This document shows, piece by piece, positions 6,393 to 8,530 of a stretch of DNA of 8,530 nucleotides (the stretch's first letter is position 1; every line of letters starts with the position of its first letter). A program made the position numbers and the translations under genes. The notes beneath the pieces are model-generated. The model was not told the DNA's origin and ran no database searches. It worked only from the letters and a program-made list of their open reading frames with translations. Source of the DNA: Candidatus Cloacimonadota bacterium (lineage in GTDB: Bacteria; Cloacimonadota; Cloacimonadia; Cloacimonadales; TCS61); the NCBI GenBank assembly GCA_023133395.1, contig JAGLWO010000577.1, forward strand, positions 1 through 8,530. The letters run 5' to 3'.

Positions 6393-8530
6393 ATGAAAAA
6401 ACTTTTAGTTTTAGTTGTGCTGACAGTGTTTATTGCCACTCTGTATGCAGACTTAATGGTCCCAACAGGTAAGACTCCATTGAATATCGAAAGTTTTAAA
6501 CGCACTATCAAAGTTCACACCAGTGTTTCTCGCGAAGCTCCGGAATACGAATTCGTCACCGATCCAGTTAATCTTGTCACAAACTTCTATGATTACATGC
6601 CTGGCAGTTACAACAGCACACCTGTTCGTGTTCAGCCGGATGATGAAGGTGGAGGGACTTACATCACTTTCCACGCCAGAGAAAATGCTTATTCAACAAG
6701 AAGAGTATACTATGCTTATATCGAATCAGATGGTTCTCTATTCGGCTGCGAAACTATCGGAACTGATGACCTTTATGAAGGTTACAGTGGAATTGATATT
6801 GATCCTGTAACAGGTGACCCATTTGTAGTATGGCATGTTAATGTGGTGCCTGCTACTGTGGATTTAGAGGTGGTTGGAACCTATGATTTATTTCATGTCA
6901 TGGTAACTCCGGGACTGTGGAGAACACCTTTTATTATAATCGAAGATTCTACACCATCACCAAATGCACCTAATGATGAATTTATCTGGCCCTATGTTCA
7001 TATTGGTCCATCACCTGACCCGGATAAGAGAAGGGTTTATGTGGTGGGAAATAATAGCTTTTCACCAGGATCCCCATCGGAAAATATCTTGATCGGTTAT
7101 GCTGATTTTAATGTAGATGATTTCAATGCTCTATCTACCCTTGATTGGACATATCGTACTATTCCATTATTAGATGAGTGGAATCAGAGTATTCCGGAAT
7201 GGATTCGTCCATTCCATTCATTTGATGTTTCAAAAACAGATGGTAAGGTTGCATTATTTGGTTATAATTCAAACGATGAAATATATGTATTTCTTAATGA
7301 CAACTATGGTGAAGGAACTTTTGAGTTCATTCCATTAAATTATCAATTTGATGTCTGGAATCCTCAGAATCTGGATGGTTCGTATTATTTTGAAAATCAA
7401 GGAATTCCATATACTCTTTACTGGTCATTTATTTGTTCTCATCATATGAATTCAATTTTCACAGATGGAACTAATAAACTTAATTTTAGCGGAAGCTTTG
7501 GTTTACAATGTTATGAAGGGTTTTATTGGCCATTCTGGCTTTACCCCAAAGCTTTACAGTATGATCTCAATACCCAGGAATTCAGCTTCCATGATCTTTA
7601 CATTACCGGGGCAAATCCGGATGATAACATTCCAATGGTTCCCTGGGATCTTGATGAAGATGGTGTGGTTGATTCATGGGATCCTCAAGGAAATGTAGTT
7701 TCTGTTCATGGTTGGCCTATCTATTTCTGGGCTACTGATGTTGCTTTCCAAGAAAACAATATGAAGATTGCTTCAAATGAGGATAATGGCTGGCTGGTAA
7801 ATATCTGGCAGGATGGGTTAAAGAGCAAATACTACAACGATTGGGGTGATCCTGATTATATTGACTGGGCAGAGATAGCAGAAGTTATGATTTCGATTTC
7901 CAGTGATGGTGGTGCTACTTGGTCTGAACCGATCATTATGAATTCTTTAGTTGGTGATGAGAATTATGTTACTCAGCTTGATGGAATGCATCCCTGTTAC
8001 TTATATCCCGGTGACGAGATCGAAGACCTTGGTGATGGTTGGGGCTTAATACACCTCTTCTTCCTTGATGACTACAGCTATGGTTCATGGCTTCACGGAT
8101 ATGGTATGAATTCAGGTGGAATGATGGAATATGCTTCCATTAAAATTAATTTTGGACCTCCAATTATACCGGGTTATATTGAAGGAACAGTTACTCTTAT
8201 TGGTGGCACAGGAAATGTGGAAGATGTTTTAGTTACTGCTGGAAATACATCAACAAATCCGACTGCGTCCGGATTCTACTCAATTGAAATAAATCCTGGA
8301 ACATATGTCGTTACCGCAAGTATAGAATATTATGAGACTGCTTATGTTTATGATGTAATTGTGGAAGAAGGACAAACGACCAGCGGAATAGATCTAACAC
8401 TTACATATATTCCACCAACCTTCGATCCACCTCAAAATGTGACAGTAGACGAAGAAACTGGTACAGTGAGTTGGGATTCCCCAGTCATTCAAGACATTAT
8501 CGCTTCTCGACTATCTTCCGAACAATATAC
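6393..8530 (+). CDS. Secreted propeller-like protein with added beta-sandwich domains (paralog C, partial)
   Basis: The frame is open for 712 codons and runs off the window, so the C-terminus is missing. The signal peptide is residues 1-19 (cleavage Y-A before D-L). It is followed by the same type of segment as in paralog B, ending S-R-E-A-P-E-Y-E-F. The body to about residue 590 is homologous to the genes at 331 and 2364, with an EF-hand-like loop D-L-D-E-D-G-V-V-D at 419-427 and an Asp box S-S-D-G-G-A-T-W at 503-510. The RIP-motif position reads S-T-P (75-77), without arginine. Where the paralogs go into the sorting domain, this protein has a carboxypeptidase-regulatory-like beta-sandwich (about 593-673, starting GYIEGTV, with SGFYSIEI and PGTYVVTAS) and then the start of a probable Fn3 domain (about 680 on, P-P-Q-N-V-T-V). 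A sorting domain is expected further downstream. In DNA it resembles paralog A up to about 7200 and paralog B afterwards, so it appears mosaic. Function is unknown. Confidence 0.92.
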   Translation, partial: MKKLLVLVVLTVFIATLYADLMVPTGKTPLNIESFKRTIKVHTSVSREAPEYEFVTDPVNLVTNFYDYMPGSYNSTPVRVQPDDEGGGTYITFHARENAYSTRRVYYAYIESDGSLFGCETIGTDDLYEGYSGIDIDPVTGDPFVVWHVNVVPATVDLEVVGTYDLFHVMVTPGLWRTPFIIIEDSTPSPNAPNDEFIWPYVHIGPSPDPDKRRVYVVGNNSFSPGSPSENILIGYADFNVDDFNALSTLDWTYRTIPLLDEWNQSIPEWIRPFHSFDVSKTDGKVALFGYNSNDEIYVFLNDNYGEGTFEFIPLNYQFDVWNPQNLDGSYYFENQGIPYTLYWSFICSHHMNSIFTDGTNKLNFSGSFGLQCYEGFYWPFWLYPKALQYDLNTQEFSFHDLYITGANPDDNIPMVPWDLDEDGVVDSWDPQGNVVSVHGWPIYFWATDVAFQENNMKIASNEDNGWLVNIWQDGLKSKYYNDWGDPDYIDWAEIAEVMISISSDGGATWSEPIIMNSLVGDENYVTQLDGMHPCYLYPGDEIEDLGDGWGLIHLFFLDDYSYGSWLHGYGMNSGGMMEYASIKINFGPPIIPGYIEGTVTLIGGTGNVEDVLVTAGNTSTNPTASGFYSIEINPGTYVVTASIEYYETAYVYDVIVEEGQTTSGIDLTLTYIPPTFDPPQNVTVDEETGTVSWDSPVIQDIIASRLSSEQY

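Overview
The window looks like a fragment of a low-GC genome from the Fibrobacterota-Chlorobiota-Bacteroidota (FCB) side of the bacterial tree. The best guess is Candidatus Cloacimonadota or a close relative. This rests on the C-terminal tails of four proteins: a (Y/F)PNPFNP start, then IYNIKGQKVK, a W-N/D-G turn, SSG(I/V)Y(F/L)YKL and a basic KKM end. That is the type A sorting signal of the type IX secretion system (T9SS) in the form common in those phyla. The lineage is inferred from protein style only; no rRNA or other marker gene is present.

Layout, all on the plus strand: (1) the last 40 codons of a T9SS cargo gene, closed by a clear intrinsic terminator; (2) a 666-residue secreted propeller-like protein at 331-2331; (3) its 689-residue paralog at 2364-4433, only 32 bp downstream and probably co-transcribed; (4) a 221-bp gap with inverted repeats and higher GC; (5) a 551-residue protein at 4655-6310 with seven SBBP-type blades and the same sorting tail; (6) an 82-bp gap with a possible promoter; (7) a third member of the propeller family from 6393, still open at the window edge, which has gained a carboxypeptidase-regulatory-like domain and the start of what looks like an Fn3 domain.

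Every protein whose N-terminus is visible has a signal peptide, and every protein whose C-terminus is visible ends in the sorting signal. The locus therefore encodes surface-attached or released proteins exported by Sec and then T9SS. No enzyme, transporter or regulator is recognisable. The three paralogs share an N-terminal block that resembles the start of sialidase-type propellers but lacks the catalytic arginine of the RIP motif. They also share an internal calcium-loop-like motif and one Asp box. Binding or structural proteins seem more likely than glycosidases.

The most notable signal is recombination. A 110-bp stretch inside the sorting tails of two otherwise unrelated genes is identical at every base. 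The last gene is a mosaic, resembling the 331-2331 gene in its first third and the 2364-4433 gene afterwards. I found no CRISPR array, tRNA, rRNA, transposase or attachment site, and nothing that amounts to a wholly new system. The interest lies in a diversifying array of secreted surface proteins and in one unexplained intergenic segment.
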